A stretch of 64,000 nt of DNA from Cryptomeria japonica. Taxonomy: Eukaryota > Streptophyta > Pinopsida > Cupressales > Cupressaceae. This document shows positions 47,862 through 60,615 of the stretch, one piece after another. The position numbers and the translations under genes are program-made. Below the pieces are notes generated by a model. That model was not told the origin of the DNA and did no database searches. It was given only the letters and a program-made list of their open reading frames with translations. Numbering within the stretch: the stretch's first letter is position 1; every line of letters starts with the position of its first letter. The stretch is from contig NC_081409.1 of NCBI RefSeq assembly GCF_030272615.1, positions 210,223,190-210,287,189 of the forward strand, written 5' to 3'.

Positions 47862-49627
47862 ACTATGTTAACACAACCATGTGCTAAATTTCTTGTGGCA
47901 TAAAAAAATGTAGATATTAAATGTAAGTTAAAAAGGATTATTTTTTTTTATTTTTGGAATTCAAATACAAATAAATTTCAAATTTTATTAATACATAATA
48001 AAATAATATTAAATTATAAGAGATAGATAAAATATTAATAGAAAAATTATATTTATATGAAAAATTATATAATCTATAAAGAGAAAAAATGTGATATAAA
48101 ATAGAAATATATAAATAATTTTTTATTTTAATAAATTGGAAATTAAAAATTATATATTATTTTTGAAATATTTGTGTATGCATGTAATTTTGATTTTTTG
48201 AATTTAGAAATATTATATATGTACATGTATGCATGTAACTTTGATTTTTTGAATTTAGAAAGATTATATTTTATGTTTAAAATTTTCAAACAATGAATTT
48301 ATTTTTAATTTTTTAAAATTGAAAAATTAAGATTCTTTATTTTTTTTAATGGAAGCAATGGTGTCAATCAATTTAGCTATTCATATCTATTCTAAAAATA
48401 ATTTATAATTTTTATCCATATCCATTAGTAAGAGGCACAATAGATATAGAAAATTTCCTTAAGACACCATTAAAAGATGAAAAAAGTTCTTGAAAAGCAT
48501 GTTTATGTTTGTTGATTATAATTGCTAGCATCTATTTCAATGTATTGTAGCTTTAAATATTTTCTATTGATAAATATTCCCAAAATAACAAATCTTATTT
48601 GAAAATATTGATTGACTCTTTCCTATGTAAGAAGCACATAGAATAGGCTCAAGAACATGTGCTCAATTTCTTTGCCTACATAATCAAAAATATTTTGAAG
48701 TCTTAAATAATATGTGAATTTAATAATATCTTTTATAAATTTGATAACAATAACTTATATCCAAGAAACAAATAAAAATCTAAAAATGTTGGCTTCAATT
48801 AGATTTACATGAATTCAATGCATTTTAAAAAATCCATGAAATTAGCCTTCCTTGTTGCAAGCAACAAAACAACTTTTCCATTAAGACCTGCTAAAGAGAA
48901 ATATGTCTTATGTGAGTTCATATGAAATTTCACACTAAAAAAATAATTACTTGTTTCCAAGATTAAAAATAAAACATATTTAGAAGCAGATTGGGGAAAA
49001 ATGGGAGATTTCAATCGTCCATTCTACAAATCCCTTCAAATTTCATATCAATCCAAAAAATCTCTAGCAAAACCATGGAAGAAAGGCATGAACAAAGAAA
49101 ACACATGCAAATAGAAATTTAAGATGATGTCATTAGCAGGTGTAAATACAAAAATGACTGTGAAAAAGAAACATTCTTCAGAGTAATTTTATAGTCTTTC
49201 ACGGGAAAGAAAAATCTATGTACTATAAGAAAGACATATAGCTTAGTGGCCATTTTTTTTTTACCAAGCTAGATAGGAATTCCTCATTCCTCAATTGAGT
49301 CGTGCCTAAAAGATGCTAGGTGCACAACCAATATCCTTTCTCCAGCAATCAGATATTTGCGAACATATGGATTTGAGTGCGTTCATATTGATGTTTGCAT
49401 GTCTTGGTGTTGGCATATTACATTTACATATGACTGGAAACACCATTTCTTGAACCTCAAAGAAAATAAATACAGTAATCGAAGCCTAGAATTAATACAG
49501 TAATATGCTTATGCTATAGTGCATGTACATGAAAACCTATCGAATATGGCATATATAAAATAGCTCTCACAGTTCAGGAATTTAGCCCAAGCGTATTTTG
49601 GATTGATAGTTCTGTACAATGTAAAAT
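47862..49627. other. AT-rich intergenic sequence, nothing recognised
   Basis: No gene or element was supported. A short direct repeat (CTTTGATTTTTTGAATTTAGAAA-like, about 48190 and 48240) is the only structure noted. Confidence 0.45.
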
Positions 49628-49846
49628 TCAGATCGAATTGAGTGAGACCGCATAAAAAAGAGGGCACCTGTATGCTGCAAGTGCAAAACGTGGCCTATCT
49701 AGTGAAATGGCTTTGAAGACTGGTTTCCAGGCTGCTGAAATGGATTTCAAGACTGTTTTCCAGGCATCCAAATATTGAAGTTGTTCGTAACCTATGAAAG
49801 AAAAGTAAACTCGAATAATATGAAAGAAAACTAAACTCAGAGACAA
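49628..49846 (-). CDS. Small open frame with an 11-residue repeat, uncertain
   Basis: A 72-codon minus-strand frame. Its middle reads AWKTVLKSISA then AWKPVFKAISL, an 11-residue unit encoded by a 33-bp tandem duplication at about 49708-49772, amphipathic in helical projection. GC is higher than nearby. No start context, introns or homologue can be given, so it may be a chance frame over a minisatellite or a host exon. Confidence 0.2.
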   Translation of the reverse strand: MSLSLVFFHIIRVYFSFIGYEQLQYLDAWKTVLKSISAAWKPVFKAISLDRPRFALAAYRCPLFYAVSLNSI

Positions 49847-49984
49847 AATGAAATGAAAACAAATTTATATTAATCAAAAGAAAACATACATTGCTATTTC
49901 AGGAGTTCCAATATAAGTACAGAGATTGTGAGTTAAAATGAAAATCTTTATTTCATTTAAATACATGATATCGAAGATGAAACT

Positions 49985-50062
49985 ATAACGTCTGCTCTTC
50001 CATCGTGCGATAACGTTTGCTCTTCCACCTCACCAATAAAATGTAACGTCCGCTTTTCCACT
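49985..50062 (+). repeat. Three-unit CG-containing minisatellite
   Basis: TAACGTCTGCTCTTCCA, TAACGTTTGCTCTTCCA and TAACGTCCGCTTTTCCA follow one another with variable linkers of 7-17 bases. Its function is unknown; the unit stands out by its CpGs. Confidence 0.6.
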
Positions 50063-50212
50063 ACGAATTCATATTCTATTCAGTTGCCATTTCAATGTTG
50101 AATGTGCGATTGAAATTGCCAGACTGGGGGCACCGTCCGACAATACATCCAACTTGCCTTGCCTTCGGAGTTTATCGAAGGATTGTAACTGTCAGAATAT
50201 GAACCAATTCTT

Positions 50213-50388
50213 TTTTTTATTAGGAAAGTTGAAAGAACAGGTGATGAAAGATTCATATGTATTTGGTGTAGGTTACGCCTCTCGACGTAATTACAATTTC
50301 AATTAATAAAAAATGGTTAAAGTTTGAACCACACCAAATACATATGAATCTTTCATCACCTGTTCTTTCAACTTTCCTAATAAAAAAA
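50213..50388. repeat. Near-perfect hairpin, ~62-bp arms and ~52-bp loop
   Basis: The left arm (TTATTAGGAAAGTTGAAAGA through TTTGGTGTAGGTT, ending 50274) pairs along its length with the right arm (AACCACACCAAATACATATG through CTAATAAAAAAA, 50327-50388), with only one base unpaired. The loop is 50275-50326. It could be a foldback MITE or a transcript that folds into a small-RNA precursor. No target duplication was evident. Confidence 0.85.
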
Positions 50389-50830
50389 CTTAAAATCAAT
50401 CAGTATGATGTGATTTCAAGCTTAGACAAAGCATTCTACGCATGCCAGACAGTTGGCAATATCTTGGTCTACCAAATTGCAGGTTGCGTTTAAAACTTGT
50501 ATGGCAATATCTTGGTCCACAAGCTTTTCTGTGATAAGAATCGACTGTATTTCGGACAGCAAACCATAATAATGTGAATAGTAGTAAATGAATATGTTGG
50601 TTTCTCTCAACTTGTATTTTCGTCTGGGTTTTCGACAGTTTTGGCTGGAAAAATCTTCTTTGTTTTCCATGTTTGATATCAGATTCTTTTATAAGTGATG
50701 ATTGATCGATTTGTAATAATATGTCAATGATATTGAAAAACCAAGTTGAATTCGCCACACCATAGCAACTATTCAAATAACAGTGTCATGATGACAACTA
50801 TCAAATATATGTGTCATTCATAATAGATGA
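50389..50830 (+). repeat. Diverged fragment of the ~3.5-kb tandem unit
   Basis: Landmarks AATCAATCAGTATGATGTG, GGTTTCTCTCAACTTGTA, TTTTGGCTGGAA, GATTGATCGATTTGTAATAA and CATAGCAACTATTC occur in the order seen in copy 2 (35080-35850). Divergence is high. Host homology begins right at the hairpin. Confidence 0.5.
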
Positions 50831-51267
50831 TTGATCAAAACATAAAGTAACATAGTATTTTACTAAAAACTCTGAACTAAATGAATTATTATCGAAAAAA
50901 TCAAGACAATGATAATTGAACCTATAAGAAGATTCTATTCTCTAATTTTTCATGAAATTAATTTCTTTGTAGGTGTCCAATCCTACAATTGGCTTCGCAT
51001 TGATTTTAACTGTTATTTGAAATGGGACCACATTATAAATAAATAAGGGAATTATTAGAGGTTAGAAAGATTATTGATAGAAATATTGGAAGTAGGGGAT
51101 CTAGATAAGAAACAGATCATATTTTAAACTCGTTTGGTTTATTAGACATGATACTATAATATTTACAGAAAATCTAATTAGTTAATCTATTTTATATCAT
51201 GTTTGATTCTAGGATAACAAAGAAAATCCTTAATTCATTTTTTAATTTCTATTTGATTTATTATTCT

Positions 51268-52285
51268 TGATTAATTAAGCAGCAAACTAGGGTGTTGAAC
51301 TATTTACAACAAACAGTCCCAAAAGCAAAGTTAAACAGATCATATATAGGCCAATTACAACACTTGAGCAGAACTACAAACAACCCTCATCAAGAGTGAG
51401 TTGACCTTTCACCCAAAACTCAAACTGATGAGTTGGCAAGAGGAAGAAGAAAGACCTATCCTTTGTCTACAAACAACAATCCAAGCAATACTATCATCCA
51501 AATTCCCATTACAAAGGGAAGCAAGAGGGAAAACCGTCATAGAAGGCCTATTAGCACAAAACGAGGGGACGCTAGAATGACAAGGTGAAAAGGTGGTCAT
51601 CCACTTCATGAGATTGGAATCGAGAAAAAGCAACAAGAAAATTAGGTTACAAGTACGGAGTAGTAAGATCCCTAACAAAGTCCACACAACCCAATAAGGC
51701 CACATCAAAAGCTAGAGGCTCGTCAATATCCTAGGAATCTTTAGATGTAGAAACAAAAGCCTGATTGTCAAGTGATCACCATTAGCATTTTTTCACCAAG
51801 TAGTGTATCACCTTTATGATGCAACAAAAAACAATTAATAGCCATGTGACCAATAGAGAAGTAATGATGACATCAAAAAGGGAGGCTCTCATAATCAGGT
51901 GATTGAGTCCAAGGCCTATCCCCAACCATCAATATCACATCCCCATTCAAAGGTTTGGAGATATCAATATCCACAAAAATGTGACCAAAGTAGAATGCCC
52001 CATGTAGGAAGTGGGATCATCAGCCTTAAATAAGCAACCAATAGATTTGTCAATAGCCTTGTAACAAGAATCTTCCAAAAACTAGAGGGGAAGATTAGAA
52101 AGTCTAACCCATGTCAAGCACACCTTGAGTGGGTCAATAAGAGGGTTAAAGGAAGTTGTCCAAGTTTTAATTGAGAGAGAGTGCTCTCTACAAGCCCACA
52201 ACTTACTCGACACCCAATCATATCATTAGAAGAAGCAAAAGAAGCAATGAAAAAGCCCTTAGCACAAGTAGGTTTAATTGAATAA
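51268..52285 (-). mobile_element. ORF1-only LINE-like retroelement, ~1.0 kb
   Basis: Flanked by a 16-bp direct repeat, TATTTGATTTATTRTT (51252-51267, 52286-52301; 15 of 16 identical). On the minus strand it begins inside a DUF4283-type domain (TWVRLSNLPL near 52115), passes a CCHC knuckle whose second Cys is Tyr (CHHYFSIGHMAINC near 51860) and ends with DSIAWIVVCRQR near 51480, the counterpart of DSVAWTFVYRRR in the element at 44410. The 3' UTR is also shared (GTAAATAGTTCAACACCCTAG). No endonuclease or RT lies between ORF1 and the 3' end. Several stops and frameshifts. Confidence 0.72.
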
Positions 52286-52390
52286 TATTTGATTTATTGT
52301 TAATAATTCATTATTATATTGTATTTCCATTAGAAATGTACTTGTTTTAAGATGTCTTCACCCATACTAATAAGTTGTACAAAATTTAAA

Positions 52391-52990
52391 TGCTTCTTTG
52401 TTTCACCTCTCACAAGTAGGTTGAAAAACATCATGAAGATGAAAATCATATTCAATCTAGTTAAAATATTAAAAGGAAAAAACTATTTGATCTTTTAGAT
52501 TCAAATATTTTCATAGATGAATATCTATGTTATTTTGAAAAAAAAAATGTTAAGAGTAATTAGGATATCACCTAAAATTATTTATCTAATAAGGTCATTT
52601 ATTACTTTATTACACTTGCTAACTTAGAAGTGCTTTTTATCTTTTATAAGATTTAGCTAGATATTTGACACATGTTGTCTCATTGATTATGATAACATTT
52701 GTCAAGCTCTCTTTTAATCCTCTCCTAGGGTTTGCATATAGTGCTTCTTTGTTTCACCTCTCACAAGTAGGTTGAAAAACATCATGAAGATGAAAATCAT
52801 ATTTCACTCTAGTTAAAATACTAAAAGGAAAAACTATTTGATTTTAGATTCAAATATTTTCAAAGATAGATATCTATGTTATTTTGAAAAAAAATGTTAA
52901 GAGCAATTAGGATATCACCTAAAATTAATTATCTAATAAGGTCATTTATTACTTTATTACACTTGCAATACTTTATTACACTTGCTAATT
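52391..52990 (+). repeat. 350-bp tandem repeat, units 1 and 2a
   Basis: TGCTTCTTTGTTTCACCTCT starts at 52391 and at 52742, a 351-base period. Each unit contains CATGAAGATGAAAATCATAT, ATCTAATAAGGTCATTTATT, CTTTTTATCTTTTATAAGAT and CTCTCCTAGGGTTTGCATATAG. Unit 2 stops at TTGCTAA where the LINE starts; its remainder resumes at 62472. Confidence 0.9.
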
Positions 52991-53162
52991 TAGGCCCATT
53001 GCATTATGTAACACTATCTACAAAATTGTTACAAAAGCAACTTCTGTGATAACCCACTATTACTTAATCCAAAAATCTCAACAATTTTTTTTTTTTTTAC
53101 TTAATAAATATTGATTAGTTGTTCCTACTTATTGTTAACTGTGTTTGATTCAATCACATACT

Positions 53163-53352
53163 CAGGTACATCTATCCAAATAGGATAGGCATCCATCCAA
53201 CCGGGATGGGCATCTAATCATATGTGTTAGGCATCTAACCATACAGGACTAGGCATCTAACCATACCGGTTAGGCATTTGTCCATACAGGACATGAGGTT
53301 TCATCTATCCAATTTGGGATAGGCATCTACCCAAACGAGGTAGGCATCTATT
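53163..53352 (+). repeat. Minisatellite of about 26-28 bp, GGCATCTAACCATAC type
   Basis: Six to seven imperfect units built on TAGGCATCTAACCATACAGG or TAGGCATCYATCCAAAC-type text, for example at about 53189, 53228, 53252, 53277 and 53340. Linkers vary, so the period is irregular. Confidence 0.75.
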
Positions 53353-56300
53353 GATAAGAATAGGATATGCTCTGGCCAAAGACTTTAGACTCATCGGGAC
53401 CATCTGGGTCCTAAACCACTCTCTAAAGACTACACTCCCTGACTAGGAATGCACAGAGGTCATCGTCTTCAAGAGTATATAATAATAATTATATAACAAG
53501 CTTGAGTTTCTCTTCGGAATTCGCCCTAAAGCCTTGGGAAGTCAAGCGAATCCATACGGGATTCCTTTTGAGTATGCTTTGAATTAATTTTAACCTGCAC
53601 CATTTGATTAAAATACCAAGGAGCTTCGAGAACCAACTACTCACCCAAAACCAAATCCTAATCCCCATCCCTGAACGCTTGAGTACAAGGGACAACTCCG
53701 TCCCTAGACTACCTACATACCCGTTCTGACATGAGATCAAGGCATCAAGTATGTAGTTCTGGTTTCTAACTATGGTTTAATGTAAACTGTTTGGTGGGTA
53801 CACAACCCTTTCTAGGGTCAATGTCCCAGACAGTTTCTCTGCAGTTGCTACCCACGATGGTAGCTCAATAGCGAAAAGGCTCATGATGGCCTTTTGCTGG
53901 TGGCCTAAAACAACTAAGTCTTATCTCCTATTAAATTCGTCACCTTTAATCTATTATCATCCACTGAAATCAATAAGATAAAATAAATTTCCAAAATTCA
54001 TAACACACAACCAAACCCTAATGGAGTTTTCTAAGGTTTAACTGAGCGGATGTAAATTCATTTAAGATTTATCTTTTTAGATTATCGATCCAAGGGGGAT
54101 AATCCACCCCTTGGATTTTAACTTCCAAATGACCCCTATTTCTCCCTGGCAATTCAGAGAAACGATGCCACAAATGTCGTTGTTGCAGTTTTATTAAGCA
54201 TTAAGTGCAGTAGTTCAACACGACGGCATTACCCGTAAGCATGACCTAGCACCGTAGATACCAAACGCTGCTAAGATTTTTGGTTTCAACTCCTCTTGTA
54301 TAGTTTTCTAAGTAGGAAATTATCTTTGAATTTAAGTAAAACAATATATTAGTATACCTGTAAGAATGAGACTATTATATGCAAGGAACTATTTCTTGAA
54401 AATAAATGTTAAGGTATTAATTCTATGCAATTGAAACAAACATAAACAAATCATCTACTTTGGAGTAGTATTATCTTGAAAAAAACTATGATAATAATTA
54501 AATTTCTGAAATTTGAACTAATTAACATGAAAGTATTGATTGCTTGGAACTATTCAATACTTGTAAAATATAACTTATCAAAATGATTTTGAATTACTTG
54601 AAAGATACTATTTGCTTGACAAAACCATTAAACTCTTAAATATTGATCCTATTACTTGAAGGGCATTAAATTGCTTGAAAGAAAAACTGAATTATTAAAT
54701 AACAAAAATTGAAAATGAATTTAATACTTATATGAACTTGAAAGGGAAAAAAAACTATTTAATAATAAACTTGAGAATAACCACATTATTTATAAACCAA
54801 CTAATTCTTCAATGTGAAGTAACATAAGATTTATCTTTAATTATCTTCTACAATGGTAACCTAACTTATAATTTGAATCATAATACTTGAAAGGTACTAA
54901 ATTGTTTGAAATAAATAAAATGGAATAAATTGTTAAATAACAAGACTTTTGGAAATGAATCTATTAACAATGAGCTTGATAACCACAATACTTTTTAATC
55001 ACCAAAGTTTGGAAATAAGATTAGAAGAGAGTCTAAATTACTTGCCGATTATCCGATATAAATAAAGCTTTTGAATAATTCTAATCAATCTTCTTCTAGT
55101 TGCTTTTGAACTAATGCCAAATCCTTTGCAAGATTATAATGAGATAACAAAGTAGTCCTTCCACTTGAAGCAATGTTAACCTTATCCTTGGATATTTTTT
55201 ACAAATAATAACTTTATCTATATCCTTTATTATGAAAGACAATGACACTAGATTTGGAAATTAATATTTGGATGACTCTTTGACAATATCTATGATTACA
55301 TATTATATGAAATTTGAAAAATTATAATGACTCCTAAATTTTAAATATATAAACTTAGGTACATAATCCACACCATATAAATGTATAATATTATTTTTTT
55401 CTTTTACATATATTTTACCTCTAATATTTATTTTTACTATATTTATAAAGTCACTATAATTATTTAAATGATATATTCCCTTGCCGACCAAACTTTATTC
55501 TTGTCTTTTATTCCCTTTTTATATCTTTAATGAGAAAATAAAGTAATAATAATATTTAATTCAATATATAAATATATCAAGTTCATAATCCCCACCCAAT
55601 CATCATGATTTTTATTTTTTTTATTTATATTTTTAATGCAACACTACATTATTTTTTCTTTATGAAAAGGGGAAACATTATAAAAGAGGAAAGTTTAAAA
55701 GAAAAGAGAATTTATTAATTAAAAAGGCAACTTTATTCTAACATGCCATGTGAGAAAGGATGTTTTTTTCTAATCTTGAAATTTATTTTGAAATTATCCC
55801 TTCACTCCCCTAAATTTTATAAGATGAAAATAAATAAAGCCTTTAATCATTTAGTAAAAACGTATTAAAATAAATAAATAAAAATAAAAAAGAATGTCAT
55901 TCATGTGTGATACAGGAAAGTCCAAGGAAATATTTAAAAAAGAAAAATAGTATTTCCTTAAAAGCCCTAAAAATCCTTAAAGATTTCCTTTACTTCCCCC
56001 TTTATTTTTCTTGTGAGAATTAGATAGGGAGTTTGTGGCGAGGGTTCTACTGCTATTGATCACCATGATAGGAAGAATTTAGCTATGAAGAGGAGGCTAT
56101 TACCACAACAGGGGTGCAAGGAAAAAAAAATATTGTTGTTTTCTTTTATTTGTTTTCTTTGTGACATTTTTTTTTTATAATTTCATTTACCTTAACATTG
56201 TCTCTTTGTGTTTTTTTGTTTTTTTTTTAAATTGGTTTATCATTATCTCCTCGCTCACTGTATATCTATAGCTTAGAAATCCAAAGATTGCACCTTTTAG

Positions 56301-58398
56301 AAGCCTGGGGAAGGGCAACAGGAAGGAGGAAGGATGGTGCCGCTATAGGAATGACATCAATAATAGGGTCAAAATAAAAAAAGACTTCAACCAAAGGCTC
56401 CTCTTGTAACCTCCAGGAAGAAAAAAAGAAAAAACAAATTGGATTTATTCCTGCATCTTCCTGTGGGTGATCAAAGAGGGGTGAGATCCAAATGGCCTGG
56501 TTCCCAAAACTTATTTTGTTTAATCAAACTATGCCTACCTACAGGGTAGTATGTAAATGTACTGAGCAAAATTCCTAAACGTAAAAGTATGCTTTATTTT
56601 TCAAGTAATATACAAATACCCACTTCATTCTTTCACCATTTACTATGTTCATACTAGGAACAGCTATATTTTTTTATCTAATGTCTATACTGCCAAATGA
56701 TCAATGCACAATAAATTTTATTTAGCATCTATAATGACAGAGTTTTCATTAAATATGTCACTACGAAATCTTATCCACTAAGATATAAGCATGTGTATTT
56801 AGGGAACTACTAATGGAAATGTAGCTTATTTTATCTCATTTATTTCATTTCAGTAAACAACTTAAAATACTTTTCTCTTCATTCAAATTCCTTTCTAATA
56901 TAGAAAAACAAGTGAAAAAATTACAGTTCAGAAAATGGGATTTTTCGACACAAATTAAGTTATTAAGAAGCAAGTTTTCATAACTATTACATTAAGAAGC
57001 AAGTTTTCAAACCCATCTCATTTTGTATTTTCTATCAACAATTGTCCATCTTACTATGGTCTTACATCCCTCTTCTGAGATACATGGCATAACTCTATAT
57101 ATTTTTTTGTTTTTACAAACATAGTTACATAACATAGTATTTTCGTTTAACAAAGATATAAACATAGCTTTCTATTTCCTTCCACATACATGGAGACCTC
57201 TGCCTTACTTTGTTTTCAACATGGCTTTCTCACATAATTTTATAAGGGCTTCTATTGAAATATAGTTTTAATGTAAGTTTTAATGTGTCACTCAAATATA
57301 TATTTAAGTTTTTTTGTTTAATTATATAATGGCAATTAATATTTTGTGTTTTATTATTTTATTTTATTCTACTATATCTATTTTATTAATCTATATTTTG
57401 TTTTGGAAACAAAAAATAATTGGATTAAATCAAGGGATGGGTTTTCAATTGATATTCTCATTTATATACACATTTTTTTGAAAGGAACCCTACTAACTTA
57501 CTAATTCAACACGAAGGCAAAATATACATTTTTATTTCATATGATATGTATTTTCTCAATAGAAATATGAGAACATGCAATGTATTTCCTTTATCAAAAT
57601 CTGAAAACAATGAAGGAGATTTCTTGAAGAGAGATGAGAATGCAATTTCCTATATTACTTAACCCTCCCTCTTTTTGATTTAAATAAAATATCAAAACCT
57701 ACATAAATTTATTTCAAATAATATGCTTGCAAATAAAAAGTAAGTATGGAAAGAGGAACCTGAATATGTAGTCGAATGAAGACTTTGTTGTTGATCACCT
57801 TCTCTTTTCCCCAACTATCTTTCTTGAATCCTTTTCTTGTAGCCTAGTAAGGATCTTCTCCAAAACCTCTAAAATCCTACAATACTTCTACGAATTTTCT
57901 CCTACAACTATCATGATATTGAAACTAATTCCATAAGAAATCAAAGACTGTTTTATCACACACAAAAAAAGAATGAACTCCCCTCTTTCAAAAATCTAGT
58001 AGTCAATATATAGAAAAGGAGAACCATTTCCCACTACCAAAGAATTAATTGATTTCGATATTCATTTTCCCAAAATAATTCCATGTAAAAGTGGGGGTTA
58101 CATGCATATTAAATTTGAATTTGAAACTTTCGTGCAAGACACATTCCTTACAACTTGTCATAGTAGCGGTTACATTCGACCATGCATTTGAAATTTGAAT
58201 TTGAAATTCACTTCTAAAATCTTCTTATTTCTCCTACACCATGTGCTCAATTAGAATATTGAGTAAATAAATCATTTCCAAATAAGTTTATGACCTCATG
58301 TGTGTCACCACATATTAATTCTTCTTTTAAAAATAAGTTCATCCTTATTCAATTTTTCATCTCTAACTAACATTACTCATAAGATTAATAATAACAAT

Positions 58399-58438
58399 GA
58401 TAGTAGTAGTAGTAGTAGTAGTAGTAGCAGTAGTAGCT
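58399..58438 (+). repeat. (TAG)n microsatellite
   Basis: About 12 TAG units with one CAG interruption, 24 bases before the right end of the 5.4-kb insertion. Confidence 0.95.
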
Positions 58439-58467
58439 AGTCCTATCAAGAGGGTTATGACAATTTC

Positions 58468-59824
58468 ACTCAAGCTAGCAAAACTGATTCCTAGAATTAT
58501 TTCACAGCAGTAAGGTGGTTTTGTTCTAGGTAAGGAAACTTTTGAAGGTGCACAAGTAGCTCACGAAGTTATTCATTCTATTACAAAATGGAAAAAAGAA
58601 GCCATAATAATTAAATTGGATATGATGAAGGCTTATGATAAGATTAGCTGAGAATTTTTACATCAAGTCCTCCTTCAATTTGGTTTTAATCCAAAATGGT
58701 GCAAATGGGTCTTCTCTTGTTTATCAGGAGCCAAATTTTTCGTATTGATTAATGGCAGCCTAGCTGGTTTCTTTTCACCTTTCCAAGGAGTTTGTCAAGG
58801 TGACCCTCTATCCCCATTTTTGTTTATCACAATGGTTGAGGCTCTCAGTAGAATGATTTCAGCACAACATTCTATTGGTTTATGGAGAGGCATTCAATTA
58901 CCATAATCAAATATTGTCGTTACCCATATTTTATTTGCAAATGATAACACTCTATTTGGAGATCCTTTTATGAGAGAAACAAAAGTAATTAAAGAGGTGC
59001 TTCATTTACACTGTTTGGTATCAGGTTAGAAGATAAATGCACCGAAATCTAAAGTCTTCTTTTTAAATTGCTCTCAATTGAATTCTGCAAAATTAACAAA
59101 TGCTTTGGGCTTCAAACTAGATTTTCTTGCTTGCAAATATCTTGGCATCCCTCTTTTTACAGGAACAAATAAGAAATCTTTTTGGGCTAATATTGTGTCC
59201 TCCACTCAAAGTAGAATCTCTTCTTGGAAAAATTGTTGGCTATCTTTGGCAGGGAGGATTTTACTTATCAAGGTGGGGTTGGCAACAATTCCAAATTACA
59301 TCATGATTGTCTTGCCAATGCCAAATGTGATTAGAGTAGAAATAGAATCTATTTTAAAAAACTTCTTGTGGAAAGGAAATAAGACACCTCAAAACAAGAT
59401 TCATTTGTTAGCTTGGGAAAAAGTATGTATTGACAAATGCCTTGGTGGAGCCAGAATTCATGATTTGAGCAAGCGGAATCAAGCTTTGGGAGCCAAATTG
59501 TTGTGGAAATTTTATGATAGGCATGATTCTTTATGGGCTGCTATTCTAAAAGAAAAATACTTAGATTCTTTTGAGCCAGAAAAAATTTTCCCAATTGCAA
59601 ATCCTCCAAAGGGCTCTCAGATGTGGAATTTTATGTTCTCTTGTAGACATCTATTTCTTCCTCACCTTTCATGGGTTATCCATAATGGATGCAAGGCAAA
59701 TTTTTGGGAAGATTCATGGAATGGTTTTTCACCCTTAAATAGATATGGTGAACTTATGAAATTAAATCATTCCTTAAGAGGATTTGGGGTGAGAAAGTTA
59801 AAGACTACTTCACTCTTCAATTAG
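58468..59824 (+). pseudogene. LINE ORF2, reverse transcriptase palm and thumb
   Basis: Continues the RT begun at 52991-53044. In order: LAKLIPRIIS, then GGFVLGKETFEGAQVAHEV, IKLDMMKAYDKIS with the first catalytic Asp, FQGVCQGDPLSPFLF, LFANDNTLFGD (the FADD box as FAND, one Asp replaced by Asn), then SGxKIN and KSKVFFLNC. From 59078 the frame stays open for 248 codons: KLDFLACKYLGIPLF, WKNCWLSLAGRILLIK, HLLAWEKVCIDKCLGGARIHD and FWEDSWNG, all typical of the segment between RT and zf-RVT. In-frame stops precede GGF, EFL, the segment before SNIVVTHILFAN, and KIN. The Asp-to-Asn change alone would abolish activity. Confidence 0.88.
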
Positions 59825-60615
59825 TAGGAGTTTCCAAGGCAATATGGAAGGATTTTTAGTTGTCAACCATTCTGTTGAATCAAAGACAGATCTTAACTTC
59901 TGAGTTAGAGAAAAGAGTTATCGACTACAAAATCATAGAAGATAAAAATATTTGGTTATGATCATCAACAGGCTCTTATTCAGTAAAACAAGGTTATACG
60001 CATCTAGTTCATAAGGACAACGACATCCCTTTGAAAAGATATTTGTTTTGTTAGGCTACTGAAGGCTTGCAAAAGGAAGGGGCGTTTTCTTGGCTTGCAC
60101 TCAAAAATAGAGTGTTAACTAGTAACAAATTATCTGCTCTTGGCATAGCACAACCATTTAACTGTGGTTTTTGTCAACAAGAAATTGAAACTATGGATCC
60201 CTTGTTTCTTCACTACTCTTTTGCCTCTCAATGTTGGGAGTGGCTCAAATCAAAACTACTTTGGTACACACCTCTACATTCCTCTTTACCATTGTTGTTT
60301 GATTCTTGGCCCGTTCTATTTTGTGATTCAATTTTTGCATGCATATGGACTATTTCACCTGTAGTGTTAGTATGGAACATTTGGTGGGAAAGAAATCGAA
60401 GAATCTTTAGAAATGAATCTAATGATATTCCTCACATGATCTCAAAGATGGAGCAAGCAATAGTAGAAACGGTAAAGGCTCATGTTACAAAAAAAAAATT
60501 GACTTCCCCTTTTACATCTTGGGATAATTTAGCTCTATCACAATGGAAGAATTTATCTCTTCCATTCAATGGGAGTTTAATGTTTAACATGATCAATCCT
60601 ATTAATAGAAAATAA
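59825..60615 (+). pseudogene. LINE ORF2, zf-RVT zinc-binding domain
   Basis: After stops near 59824-60060, with a frame change, SYSVKQGYTHLV and then WLALKNRVLTSNKLSALGI lead into CGFCQQEIETMDPLFLHYSFASQCWEWL, where the zf-RVT pattern CxxC...H...C is partly kept (HC has become HY). The frame runs on 60067-60615 through VWNIWWERNRRIFRN, the usual link to RNase H, and ends in TAA before the RNase H segment. Confidence 0.82.

Larger units (their letters stand above)
53045..58462. mobile_element. 5.4-kb insertion with 11-bp inverted ends, probably a large LTR
   Basis: Starts TGTGATAACCC and ends GGGTTATGACA, an 11-bp inverted pair with one mismatch. Flanks ACTTC (53040-53044) and ATTTC (58463-58467) agree at four of five bases. 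Deleting the insert and one flank copy rejoins the RT frame of the host LINE exactly. TG...CA ends and a 5-bp duplication fit an LTR element; without an internal LTR pair or pol motifs, a giant solo LTR or coding-free element is likeliest. Orientation is unknown. A minisatellite lies near its left end and a TAG repeat near its right end. Confidence 0.65.

Noticed and set aside
53163-53352. CRISPR-like or protein-repeat array
   Set aside because: Irregular period and imperfect units without constant spacers; a minisatellite explains it.
53489-53740. 83-codon minus-strand frame
   Set aside because: No recognisable content; it lies inside the 5.4-kb insertion, which shows no other coding signal.
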